A DNA stretch of 64,000 nt from Rallus limicola (lineage: Eukaryota > Chordata > Aves > Gruiformes > Rallidae): positions 45,100,761-45,164,760 of the forward strand of contig JAKCOZ010000003.1 in NCBI GenBank assembly GCA_022605955.1. The letters are read 5' to 3'. Shown one piece after another: positions 41,463-53,668 of the stretch (its first letter is position 1; every line of letters begins with the position of its first letter). Made by a program: the position numbers and the translations under genes. A model generated the notes under the pieces. It made no database searches. It was not told where the DNA came from and worked only from the letters and a program-made list of their open reading frames with translations.

Positions 41463-43149
41463 GTGGGTCACGCCTTCGTGCCAGTGATGAGGTGGGGAGA
41501 TCTGCAGGCGCGAGCCGAAGGCAGTGGTGCTGTTTAGGGGGATATTCCCTTTATTTTTTGTGAGGCGAGGAGAGGCTCTTTATTTAGTGAGGTGAAACGT
41601 CTCTCCGGCACCGCGTGCTTTCAAGTGTGAGAGATGTGGCCCTGTCTTCCTAGCCTCAAACCCGCGGGACTTGGGGGATTGAGTTCCAAACCTTTCCCTT
41701 AACAAAAATGGTGGGAGTTGAGGCCGCAGGAAGGGGCGGGAGGTGCTGCCGAGTCCCGGGTCAGTGGTGAGGGGAGGGCGGGCCGGCAGTCGCGCCGCAA
41801 GCAGCGGCGTCTCTGGTGCTTGCCGAGGCTGACGGGCAGGTTGCTCTTGTCCCTGAGGCCGCGGGGCGAAGCGACCGCTGAGGCCTTCGCCCCACAAGTG
41901 ACAGCGATCGCAGTTAGGCGCGGCGTGCGACGCAGTCGTGCTGTGCAGCCGCGGGTGGGCCCGGCAACCCGCTCCTTCCCGGCCGATGGGGTGCCTCTGC
42001 GCCGCCCGCTGTTGTTCAGTTTCGGCGGCTGCGCCCAGAGGCATGCGATGAGCAGACTGGAGTGGCGGTCAGTAGTCTCTCGGCTGCGAGGGAGCGGCGT
42101 CCAGTCTTCTGATTTCTCTAACGTTTCCGCAGTTTAGGGGGCGAAACTATAGATTTTTTCCGTATCACATCCGCATGAGGGATACATGGATGGAAAAGTA
42201 TTCGCGTAAAGGTAAACGAAGGCAGTCGAACGTGTCAATTTGTCAACAGGCATAGTAGATTGGGAAGGACTTTGTGCTGGCTCATTTCTCAAGTTTTCAT
42301 TAAAAATTGTTAAATAGTGTTGATTGAGGAAACTTCAGTTTCAGAACACACACTTCTGGTCATATTGCATGAGCAGTGCTGGACAGTTGTGTTTTCTCTG
42401 TCTTCCTCCTTATGATAAATCGTGTGATTTTTCCACGTTACGCTACTTCAGAGTTTCCATTGAGGTGGGGTTTTTTGTTCTTGGTGGTGTTTGTCTCTTA
42501 GAATTGACACAGCTATTTATATACATTCTTTATATATCAAGGAACTAAAAGCTAAACAAAGTTAGTACTAGCTCAAGCTCTGTGGTGTAAAGATAATTAC
42601 AATTAATGCAGCAGCACAGAGTGATTGGTAAAGCAGCATCATTGTTCTAAAAAATTAAGGAACAGTCACAGACATCTTGGTATTCGTGTAATCACTGGAA
42701 TGCACAGAAAAATTTTCATGAGTATACTGTGGGTGCTATTTTAGACAATAATCTGGTATAGAAAGTGGTGTTGAGAAACTATGTTCTTTGATTCACCAGC
42801 TGTTTGGAAAGAAACCAAGCAAGACGGGTTTTTTTCTTGGTGTCTAGTGCAATGTACTGCATCTGTTAAGCAAGCAGAGTGGTCGCGTTTTTTATGTATT
42901 GGCATATTTGAGAATAATTTATAGTTCTTTTCTGTAGTACACTGATGAAATGAAGTGATATGACTTGTAAAGCGAGTTATGTTTTCCCCACTAAACTCTG
43001 AATGAACTTCTTTATCCTGATCGAGAACAGGAGGTGGAGAGACATGCCTGAACAAATCCTTTTCGTGGTGTCAGTGATGTGTACTATATAGCTCATGCGC
43101 TGTCATGCTTTGTGCCTAGGTCTATTCACCTCGTTCCAGAACTAGCTTT

Positions 43150-44083
43150 ACCTTCTCTCTCGCCCTCTCTCCCCCCCCCCCCCGCCCCTTCTCTCTCGCC
43201 CTCTCTCCCCCCCCCCCCCGCCCCTTCTCTCTCGTTCTCTCTCACCCCCCACCGCCCCTTCCCTCTCGCTCTCTCTCGCCCCCCCCCCCGCCCCTTCTCT
43301 CTCGTTCTCTCTCGCCCCCCACCGCCCCTTCCCTCTCGCTCTCTCTCCCCCCCCAGCCCCTTCTCTTTCTCTCCCCCCCCGACTCTTCTCTGTTTCTCTC
43401 CTCGCCTCCTTCTCTCTGTCTTTCCCCGCCTTCTCACTCTCCCCCTCTCCTCTGCTCCTCCTTAATTCGCTCGCTTCCCCCCCTTCCCGCTTGCTCATTC
43501 CCTCTTTCTCCTCCCTCACTACCAGTCTCTCCTCCACCTCGCTCCCCCATCTCTCTTAGTCTCTCCCCTTTCCACCTACGTCCTCTCTCGCCCTCTCCCT
43601 CCCTCTCTCCTCCGCACTCTCTCGCTCTCGCTCCCCCGCCCTCTCGCTCCCCCGCTCCCTCCCACCACCGCCCTCTCACTCCTTCTCTCCGGCCCTCTCG
43701 CTCCCTTCCCCCCCCCCGCCTCGCGCACTCCGCCCCTTCTCTTTCTCTTCCCCCCCCCCCCCCCCCCCCCCCGCTTTGGTTGCTCTCTCCTCCCCTCTCC
43801 CTTCTGTCATGCTCTCACCACCCCCCCGCCAGTCTCTCTCTATCCCCTTTGCTCACTCTCCTGCTCCCCTTGCTTACTCATCTCCCTGCTCACTCTCTCC
43901 CCCCCACCCCCCTTCTCTCTCTCTTCACCTTTCTCTCTCACTCTCCCCCCTTCGCTGTCCCTCTTTTTCTCTCGTTTGGCCATTCCCCCTCTGTGCTTGC
44001 TTTTGCTCTCCCCTCTTGCATGCTCACTCTTGGTCCCCCCTTCTCTATTGCCTCTTCTCTTCCTTTCCTTCTTTTCTCTGCAG
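43150..44083 (+). repeat. Pyrimidine tract of about 930 bp (C/T-rich)
   Basis: Nearly every base on the plus strand is C or T, with only rare single purines. The first 230 bases are a minisatellite-like array: CCGCCCCTTCTCTCTCG alternates with C runs at a spacing of about 40 bases. The longest C run, 23 bases, is at 43750-43772. The tract ends in TTCTTTTCTCTGCAG at 44083, followed by AT-rich sequence and an A run at 44102-44119. Open frames on both strands here are artefacts of composition. Confidence 0.95.
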
Positions 44084-47000
44084 AATATAGATTGGTTCAA
44101 ACAAAAAAAAAAAAAAAAATTGCTGTTGGTAGATAGTATTTCAGAGTTTTTAGTAAACATATTCATCCTTCTTTGGCAGAATATTTAATTATTCATTCTA
44201 GCTAATACTTTAAAGGTTTGCCATGTGGCATGTTCTACCTACACACCTCTTTTTTCCCTCATAACATCACCAGCTTATTTTGTTTTGAAAGGTGTATGCT
44301 TTGGCCATCTTTTTCATATAAAACTCGATGTCTGTCACTCAGCAAGATCAGGCCATATCTACCTTAACACGTGGTGCAGTGGGGAGTAGATTGGTAATGG
44401 AAGGATTTGGTGCTGAGGGGCTGAAGTTCGTTAATCTTCTGTATGCTCTAAGAGTTATTTCTTTAGGTTAGTACTAGTCTGGTCCCATGGAGGGCAGCTG
44501 CATTAGCAATTGCAGTGTACCAGGTGTGCTCTGAAAGCAAAGTCTGATGGGTTTATTTACTTTGAAAAGAACCTGTCTGGTTTGCTTGCTCCAAGAGCAA
44601 TCTGGGATGTAAACCAAAGCATGGTATATGGAAATGATCAAACTGATATGCTCATGTACAATATGTTCTATGCTTTTTCTGCTGGACCTTTATTTTGTGT
44701 TTCATTCCTGTGTTCTTTCATCACAAGACCCAGTACTCAATCATGTTCCACTTCTAGTGTCTTGGAGGTGATGAGAAGCTTACAGACTACTGTTTTAACT
44801 GGAAGTAGTTAGAATACCTTTGTTAGAATAGTGGAACAGATACTTTTGGTCTGTATTGCTTATATATTACTTAAAATATAAAAGTAGGACTTCAGTGTGT
44901 TATTTCTAAAGATGTCAGTCATAAGTATCATGAAGTGGGCAACTTTATAAATACCTAGTTTTTCTTCTCCTTATTTACATCCTCTCCTTTCTATTACTGT
45001 ACCTTCTGGTTTTGTGTGTTCATGGTATGTTAAATCCCATTCACCAGTAGTGTATAAACATGGTTATGTTTGTTTTTAAATTTAATACTGTTTTTCATCA
45101 GAGGATCCTCGAAGAAGCTTTGTTTATGCCATAGCATGTTGCCTAATAGTCTGGGCTCTAAGATAGAAATTATTCAGATTTTTTTTTTAAACACTTGCAG
45201 TCTCTGTGAATCATTGTTGGCGATTTTCTTCTAAGTAAAAAAATAAACAGAAGAATACTGCTATTTATTAATATATTGGCAATACTCATGTCTGTAGAAG
45301 TGAGTTTGCAGATACCTACACCACTTCAAGTGTACTTTTTACTGAGAATGTTAATAATAGTTCAGTACCTTAATCATTTTCTTTATGAATTAAACTGCTA
45401 AACAATTTGTTTTCAGTAGTCTACAAGCATTAGGAAAACTTGGTTAGAAAGTTGAGATAAATCTTTCTGTCTAAAAGGTCATGCAAAATGCTGAATGGAG
45501 ACAGAAGATACCACAGTAGTTTTACACTTTGAATAAACTTTAAAGTTTTAAAGACATGAGTGGGGTTTTTTAGACAGAAAAGCTGAAAGTGGGATTTACA
45601 ACAGACCTGTACTGTATCTTGCTGCCAGAAAATAAATAGAGGATGACTATTCCACTTGTTTCATTTGCATCACTTTTTGTGGAGAACTTTTCAAAAAATT
45701 TAAGAGGCATAAACCCCATATTTTGACATTTAGTTGTGAGCATTGTCAGAAGCAGTGTCTATTATCTGTTTACTGTGCAGTGCGAATTAATTACTTTTTT
45801 AAAGGATTGAATTGCCTGAAATTTGTTACATCTTAAGGATAGTGAGTTCAGAAAGGAAATAATTTTAGGGCTTTGGGTTTTGAAGGCTAATTCTTGGTAG
45901 TTGAATGGGATCTATGTTTCTTGTAAAATGCTGAGCCAGCTACTATTTGAAAAATAGTCCTATTCAGATGTGTCAGCTTGGTCCCTTGAAATTTTCGCTT
46001 CTGTGAATACTGGCCTGGTTTTCTGTTCAGTATTAATTTGCCAGGTACCTTGGCATATTCCTTCAGTAAAAAAGACTTATATATATTTTTAGAAGATTCT
46101 GTTTTCTAGGTAACTAGATTTTAGTATGTATTGAGAGAGAGTATAAACAAAACCAAACAGTAGCAGTTTTGAACGTGCTAGAAGGGAAGCTAGGTGGTTA
46201 ACACTGTGTATATTAAATGCTATTAACAATGTTGTGCAGTTCCTCCTGCCAGTTCTTTTCTTGTAAATCACTATAGGATTAAAACTGACAGGAGTCCTCT
46301 TCTTGGGGGCATTTGGAAACCAGGGCTCTAGTAAATATCAAACCCCCTGTGGCTGAAAAGAATTAAGCAGATAGTTCACAAGAACAGTCTGATGTGCTTG
46401 CTTACACATGTCTTTATTTGTTTGTGGTTTATCCTGCTGAGGAGAGACTTCAGAGCAGCTGATCCTTAAGTCACGATTGGAGGAAGTGTTTTTACAAGGA
46501 AATGAGAGTTGAGGAGTTTGTTAAATTTGATCTTGTCAGCTGGAATGTTTCCTTGCTGAATGAATACCCACAAAAGGTAGTGTCCTTCTTGATATGTATG
46601 TAATGTACTATTACTGTTTTGGGATAAAATCCTTATCCAGGTGATGGATAAATTAAGTAGTGTGAAGTCAAATGCACTGCTGGAGTTTCTAGTGTAACCT
46701 TTTAAATTTCAGAAACCATATAAATCTCACAGTGTTGAATTTTCTTAGTTTGTTGAATATATTTATGTGTCTTAGAAATGAAAGAAATTCCTTTGTGGGA
46801 AACCCATTGTTCATATGGGCTGACTATTGGTACATGAATTTTTGTACCAACATTTTTTAGCTGGATTTTAGTTCTTCAGTGATGGTGACTTGAATAGTGT
46901 CATGCACAGCCTAAAGGAAAATACTTCTGTGCAGTGAGTGGAATAAGAAGTGGCTATGTGGCCACCAGTTCAATCCTAAGTAGCAATTTGAGTAAAAATG

Positions 47001-48007
47001 AAGTGATGTCCATTAAAAATGTTGTTTTAGTGAGTTGTAGTCTTATTGGGAAGGTTTCATATGCAATTGTTTCAGTAGTACCCAGAGGCTTTGTTTCAAC
47101 GTGGCCCGTGATGCAGTTTCCAGTTGTAATAATTTCCAGTTCGATGGAGACATTTGAAAGGTTGGGATCTAGAGTTACTCTTAAATCAGTCTGCTTGGCT
47201 TGTTTGTTCTGCATTCACTCTTCAGTTCTGTATTCTTCAAGTATTTTTCAATGCTTGGACAAAAGTAATGAAGCAGACAAAGTATTTCATGCTTACTTGT
47301 GAAGTATGCTCTTCAGTAAAAGTGATTTTAATTTCTGCCGAAGATTATCTCCATTCACATAGAATGGAGTTTTACAGCTTGCCACATCACTTGTAACAAT
47401 TTTTGGTAGGTTTTGTTTGTTTTGTTTTGGTATTTGTTTTTTAAAATAACTTGATTTCTTATTCTTTGATTCAGTGTGTATATAACTTTATACACAACTT
47501 CTTCATGGTATATTTTGTATTTTATATTTCTAGAAACTTAAAAGTTTCTTAAAAGGTGAATAGGAGTTGTCATTTATGAGATGTAGAACAGTAGCTGCTT
47601 ATTAGTTTATGGGTTTAGGTAGAAGAAGCTGCTTGCAGCACTGAGCTTAATTCTATCTCAATACAAAATAAAGCGACTGCAAAGAATGGTTATTTGTCAC
47701 TTTATTAGTAGTTTATTTGCAAGGGAAATACACTTTAACAGCTTGGTTATTTTCATTGATGTTGCTGGTCTTGACTTACAGGGTGTGGTGGTCTTTTTAC
47801 TGGCTTAAGCATGTATTACGGTGAGGTTGTGGCCCAGCAAAGTTCTATGACGAGGTTTTTGATGTAACTGAAATCACCTCTTTTAGAGCCTTAAACTACT
47901 GAATCACTCTTTTATTGCAGATGTGTTAAAGCTGGATGCTTCATGTTAGGCTTATGAGGATCTTATGAAATATAGAAGTTCATATTGTTCTCAACCATCT
48001 TCTACTG

Positions 48008-48273
48008 TTCCCAAAGGAACAGCATGAAGCTGTGACAAGGGAGGTTTAGGTTGGATATTAGGAAGAGGCTCTTTACTGAGAAGGGTGGTCAAGCACTGGA
48101 ACAGGCTGCTCCCCAGGGAAGGGGTCACAGCACCCAGCTTGGCTGAGTTCAGGAAGCATCTGGACAGTGCACTCAGTCCCATGCTCTGGCTTGGCTGGTC
48201 CTTTGTGGAGCCAGGAGTTGGACTCAATGATCCTTACTGAGTCCGTTCCAACTCAGGATATTCTGTGATTCTA
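48008..48273 (+). mobile_element. CR1 LINE 3' end
   Basis: Starts in AAGGAACAGCATGAAGCTG and ends CAGGATATTCTGTGATTCT. It closely resembles the 3' end of the copy at 10453-11611 (same AACAGCATGAAGCTG block and LNSAKL-type reverse frame), so both probably belong to one CR1 subfamily. Confidence 0.9.
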
Positions 48274-51200
48274 CATGGATGTGATGATTATAGCAACTGT
48301 TTCGTAGAAGAATTTTTTTACATCCCGTATTTGCACTGAGTGCTCAGACTTTAGTAGTATTTGACAATGGATCATTTGTAGAGTTTTCATAAGAGAAATA
48401 AAATACAAAAGATCTCATATATATATTCTATATATATGCTTTTTCACTCTTTTTCTTCTCTTTGATGTTTTTGGTATAGTGCTAAATTCAGAAGCATTTA
48501 CCTTTGGAACATAGAGTGATACCTAACAACACTACACTTGACTTCCACCAAAAGCCTGAGAAAGTGTCAAAAGTCAAAACTGAATGAAGTAAGTACTAAC
48601 TTTGTTAATTGCTTATTGTATGTACTGCTTTTACATCACTCCTATTAACAACTTCACCTTGTCATTGATATTAACAGTAGTACTGATTTTCTTCTGATGC
48701 AGCCTGTGTAATGACAGGATTCCTGAAGCTATCCATTCATCCCTTCTCTACCTTTGCACATGAAGTTAGCTGTTACAATTATCCTGTGTTCTTGCTGAAA
48801 TAAGAAGAGTTTAAGTAAATGAATCTTTAAAACGTTTCAATCAAGTGAGAACAGGAAGTTTATTTTAGGCTCCTACTACAATAAATGAGGTGTCAGATTT
48901 TGATGAAATGTTATTGGTGGCTTTTATGAGCTGAAATTTTACTGAAAGCTACTATTAGGTTTAGATCCTGGGTTTAGGCATCCTAAAAATAGTAATTAGA
49001 AAATCATATAGAAAGGAGGCTTTAATGATTGTGTTGCTATTTGCAACATCTCTGTTGGGCGGCTTACTTAGGTCAATCGGGATGCAAAAAAATGGTCCTG
49101 TGCATCTGTAAAACATGTCTCGATACCTATGTTTAGCTTTTGAGCTCTGGGGTGAAGTAGGCAGTTGTGTATCTTAGTAACTTCTTTACATCTCATTGGC
49201 ATGAGCATCTGTGATAACAAAGATGTCAATCTGATTTATTTATTTTTCTCATGAGGACTGGTATACACTTTACATGCATCAAATCATAATTCAGTATGTA
49301 AATAAATTATTTCTCAAGCTTTCCCATAGGTGTCATTTTCCAGTCCTAATATTTCTTCACACCAAATTGTTAGTGCCGTCAATAAAAGGCAAACTGTTAA
49401 CAACCTGCATAATACAGTATGTCCACTCAACAGAAATACTCTTAGAAATTTATTTTTTTTTAATGTCTTATTACATGAAAATAATCATGAAGGTGTCCAC
49501 ATTTTCACACAGCCCGCTGGGTTTCTGTTGCTGGTAGCAGAGGTATTTACTGAAGAAGGCTGGAGTAGTGGCACAGGATCAAATACAAGGCATTTACTTC
49601 CTCCTAAATGTCCAGTCAGCTGTCCAAAAATATGCTAAATTTGAATAAAGGTAGAGACATCTGAAATTAAACTGTTGCTCTGATCTTCCTGCTGTTTCAC
49701 TCTTTTGATATTTCCATATACTATATAATCCTGTCTGTCTGCTTAAGGTGAGGTTTTGTGCCTCATGCTAGAAGAGCTTGATTGGGGCTTTATTACTATT
49801 TTTTTACCCATTTGTAAGAATCCCAGGTTACTAGCAAAGTTTCCTACACAGTAATGCTGTTTTGTGGTTCCTCTCCACCTTTTTGTTTTGCATTAACAGT
49901 TGACATCCACTGATGGAAGTCTTCCTCTCTAGCTTTAGAGGTCCTTCCAGCAGCAGTTGGAAATTTACTTCCACCACTTACAGATGGTTCTCCTGCTCCC
50001 TCCCTCCCATTCCCAAATTACAGGAATAATAGTTTAGTATTTAATTGTAGACAGCGTTCACAGACTTATCTGATTTCACACCCTACTTACTGAGTATGAC
50101 ACTGAGAGAGATTTGACATGTTCTGTTAGAGGAAACAGCTCAGTCTTGCAGCAGCTTCTTGAGGTGACAGCATGCCAAAGATGTCACTTTTTGTCTAGAC
50201 TGTTCTGAGTGTTTAGTTAGACTCAAAACCTTCACCTACTTTTTCCAAGTTGTTTTAGCTGGTTTTATAAGATTATGTCACCATAAGCTAAATGTTGTCT
50301 TTAGGTCAATTTGCCATTAAACAGTTACTACTTGTCCGTACCAGTTTCTTCACTGATATTTTGTTCACATTTTGCCGTGTTTCAAACTTCTGCTTGTATG
50401 TTTCGTTCAGGTATGTCCATTTCCATTTTTGCTATGGCAGCTGATCTACTGCCAGTACTCTTATCTGTTGTCTTATCGTAGCTTTTGTGATTCATTTCAG
50501 TAGGCTAAAGGTTTTACATATTTTTTTCAGGCCTGTTAATCAGTAACCAAGATAATCTTCAGGTTTTGTTCAGGTTTTGTTCATGTTAAGTGGCTGAAAA
50601 TTGTATCAGTTGTTATCCACATTTTGTCTTCTGTAAACCTTTAATTTTTGGTTGAGAACTTAATGAATAGATATTTTCTTCTCAATTCCAAGTAAGGTGG
50701 TTTTTTGTATTTCTACACTTTATTATCTGGTACTAGCCAATTATTTTGTTCTACACAAGAACCTGAAAAGATAAAACACATCTGGAGATCACCATTCCTG
50801 AGGCTTTATAAAGATGATTATTTTTTTCATCACTGGCACCAGCATGGTAATTTTTTTTTCCTCTCTGAATATATAAAAGTGTGATAGAGAAGGCTTTTGA
50901 CTGACATGAATTAGTGTTTAAAGCTTCTGCTATGAAAGAGTGATCTGAACGGGGATTGCAGGACGGAAGGATTTGTGTATGCTGTAGAAAAGGACAATTT
51001 CAGGAATTAAGGGACAGCTAAATATATTGCAAAGACTAGAATAGGAAATGGGAACGATCTTGTGTTCATTCCTGCTTCTTGAAGGGAGAGAATGGTAAAA
51101 GAACCAGGGGGAATAGTGGAGGGCATTTACCTTTAGAAAAATCTTTATTGGGAATTGTCCCCAATACTTACCAGAGATTGCACGTAATTATTGTGAAGCT

Positions 51201-51502
51201 AATTGATTAGGGGGTGCTTATGAGCTTCAGATGAAATTTGCAATGTTGTGGGGGATGCAGTACTTTTTCCTTTGAAGTCTGGCAAACCTGTTCTGGCAAA
51301 TATGTATGCTAATTGTAGGAAATTGTCCTACTCCAAGTGAAAAATTTATGAAAATTCTCATCATCATGATGTATACACACAAAAGCTATAAAGTCACTCC
51401 CATTCAGGGTTAAGAGAAAATTACTGGTCTCTACCTCACCTTTTGTTCTTTGAAAGACAGCAAGCTGGAGACGGACGTTGCTAACCTGATTTTGCACCAC
51501 TT

Positions 51503-52055
51503 AGCTTCAGCTTAGCACCACACAGCCACTCACTCAATCCATGCACAGTGGGCTGGGGAAGAGAATCAGAAGGGTAACAGTGAGAAAACCTGTGGGTTGA
51601 GATCAAAACAATTTAATAGGTAGAGCAAAAGCCACACATACAAGCAAAGCAAAACAGGTATTAATTCACTATTTCCCATGGGCAGGCCATCTCCAGGAAA
51701 GCAGGGCTCCATCATGCAGAACGGTTACTTGGGAAGACAAATGCCATCACATCTCCTTCTTCCTTCTTTTTCCTGCAGCTTCATGAGCATGATGTCCCAT
51801 GATATGGAATATCCCTGTGGTCAGTTGGGGTCAGCTGTCCTGGCTGTGTACCCTCACAGTTTCTTGTGCGCCTCCAGCCATCCTGCTCATGGGGTGATGT
51901 GAGAGGCAGAAAAGTTCTTGACCGTGTAAGAACTGTTCAGAAATAACAATAACATCGCTACATTATCAACACTGTTTTCAAGCACAAATCCAAAACACAG
52001 CCTCATACCAGCAGCTGTGCAGAAAATTAATTCTCTCACAGCCAAAATCAGCACA
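51503..52055 (-). mobile_element. ERVL-like solo LTR in POLK 5' intron
   Basis: Contains GATATGGAATATCCCTGTGG, GGTCAGCTGTCCTGGCTGTG and the end CTCACAGCCAAAATCAGCACA, the complement of the family at 24387-24913. The first bases are degraded. It is the only LTR recognised in POLK. Confidence 0.75.
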
Positions 52056-53428
52056 GTGATCTTGCATCTCTGGAAGACATAATAAATAATAATCTGAATT
52101 AGTAGTATTTGATTAAAATTGGGGTATTTTTGTCAGAAGATGTTTCAGGAGAATATCTTCAAGAAAACATGACCTTTGCCACCATTAATTTTAAAGTTCA
52201 CCCATGTGGTTCTTCAATGACAAAAAGTTATCTCTAAATGTGAAAATACATAATGATTTTATTCAGTTTGGTTGCTAATGAGGCCCACTTAACTCCTGGA
52301 GTGGGAAAGCGGTATTTAAGAAAGGAAAAAAAAAAGGAGTAATAGTCTAAGATTTGTGTAATTTGTGGCTCTTCAATAGAGCTGCTGTTAGTGCCTGAAA
52401 GGGTGTGGCTTGTCCAAGCAGGAAGGGTTACTGTCGCAGGGAGCAGATTGAAGGGGAAGTAGAGGAGTGAATGTACTTCCTGCATGAGGGTAAAACTGAA
52501 GTGGTTTATGAGTCAGCAACTTTGACTAGGAGGACATTGCTTGCTGTACGCATTTCCAGTAACAGTATCACACTTGGATTCTGTTTTAATCTAGCAAAAA
52601 TAAGACCATAGGTTCATGCTATAGAGGGTAAAATTTGCTTTCTTTAGTAGTTTTTTAAGCTTACTAACAAGGCAGTTAACTATGTAATTGCTGCCTATCA
52701 AAGGATTCAGCTGTTCACTTTCATAAGCAGCAAGGGAAGATGTCAGAAGTTCACATATCAGAAGTACCTGGAGACATAAGAAATTACTGATAGTAGTAAA
52801 GGGTTGGTAAGGTTTATTAGTTGGATACCATGACTCTATAAATTAGTGAAAAAAAGAATGGATTCATTTTACCCTGAATTAAAGAAATTAAGAAAATAAG
52901 AAACCCTAAGCAATAATAAGGGTTTTACTAAACTGTCAATTGAAACTGTTTCTAAAAGATGAGCTTTAACACAAACAAAAGATCTGAATTTGAGCAAGAA
53001 ATTACTGTTTAAAGATTCTACGGCTTGTCTCAAGCAGGAATAGAGTTTAAATGAACAACGTTCTTCTGCAATTTAAAAATGATTCCATTTCTTTTCTTTT
53101 AATAATATAGTGAGCATTATTTTGTGTATTGTGTCATCAACAACAGCATAAAGGCATACATCTCACAAGCATGTGTAAGTTACTAGCCTTTTTGTGAAGT
53201 TGGTGGTGCTTAGTTATTTCTGTAAAGGAGCATTTAAAAGGATATGTTTTAAAGTTAAAGTAAAATCTTGCTGTCTGTGAACACTGTAACTGAGTTAGAG
53301 GTGGCTTTATGTGGTGAATGTGTCAGGTCAGCCATTTTACAGGAATAGAAGCCATCATATTTATAAGTATGGTGTTTTCTGAATAATTATTAAAAACTTA
53401 CTCAGTAAATACAGCAAGTTAATTCCTT

Positions 53429-53462
53429 CCCCCCCCCCCCCCCCCTTTTTTGTATTGTTCAG
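53429..53462 (+). other. POLK: C17 polypyrimidine tract and 3' splice site of the POLK start exon
   Basis: Seventeen C followed by six T, then GTATTGTTCAG. The AG at 53461-53462 is the best acceptor for the exon that contains the POLK ATG 68 bases later. A homopolymer this long is prone to length change and to sequencing error. Confidence 0.7.
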
Positions 53463-53530
53463 CTGGAACTGAAACAAATACATGACTTAATACCTGAAGA
53501 AAAAAAAAAAGAGACTTGTTTTGAAGTACC

Positions 53531-53668
53531 ATGGAAGACGTGAAAAAAGTTGGTAAGAGCTCTTGCAGTGATGGAGTTCTACTTAGAATGGGCCTCAATG
53601 ATAACAAAGCTGGAATGCAAGGTTTGGATAAAGAGAAAATCAATAAAATCATCATGGAAGCTACCAAG
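53531..53668 (+). CDS. POLK: POLK coding exon 1 (N-clasp start, residues 1-46)
   Basis: First coding exon of DNA polymerase kappa, a nuclear Y-family polymerase that bypasses minor-groove N2-guanine adducts and extends mismatched primers. The ATG at 53531 has an A at -3 and a G at +4 (ACCATGG), a strong initiation context. The 46 codons include LRMGLNDNKAGMQGLDKEK and end IIMEATK at an AAG/GTTGGT donor in phase 0. This segment is the conserved start of the N-clasp, the extension that wraps around DNA and is particular to Pol kappa. The first 14 or so residues diverge from mammals and are one residue longer than the human exon. The exon begins near 53463, giving about 68 bases of 5' untranslated sequence that include an A-run near 53500-53510. 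Confidence 0.95.

Larger units (their letters stand above)
40050..42140. promoter_or_regulatory. CpG island and divergent CERT1/POLK promoter
   Basis: About 2.1 kb of strongly GC- and CpG-rich DNA in otherwise AT-rich sequence. It covers the CERT1 start exon and its leader on the minus strand and the presumed POLK promoter on the plus strand. No TATA box is placed sensibly for either gene. Exact YY1-type motifs and ZNF143-type motifs lie at 41172-41435. Long open frames in this interval on both strands are a by-product of GC content and are not annotated as genes. Confidence 0.85.
41463..53462 (+). other. POLK: POLK 5' intron (start approximate)
   Basis: About 12 kb between the presumed leader exon and the exon that holds the ATG. 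It contains the pyrimidine tract at 43150-44083, a CR1 3' end at 48008-48273 and an ERVL-like LTR at 51503-52055. A TA-rich stretch is at 48415-48437 and a 17-base C run at 53429-53445. The segments 44200-48000, 48280-51500 and 52060-53420 show nothing recognisable. Confidence 0.7.

Noticed and set aside
43079..44166. Several long open frames on both strands (Pro/Ser/Leu-rich on plus, Arg/Glu/Gly-rich on minus)
   Set aside because: They are translations of the pyrimidine tract and its complement, with no complex protein sequence.
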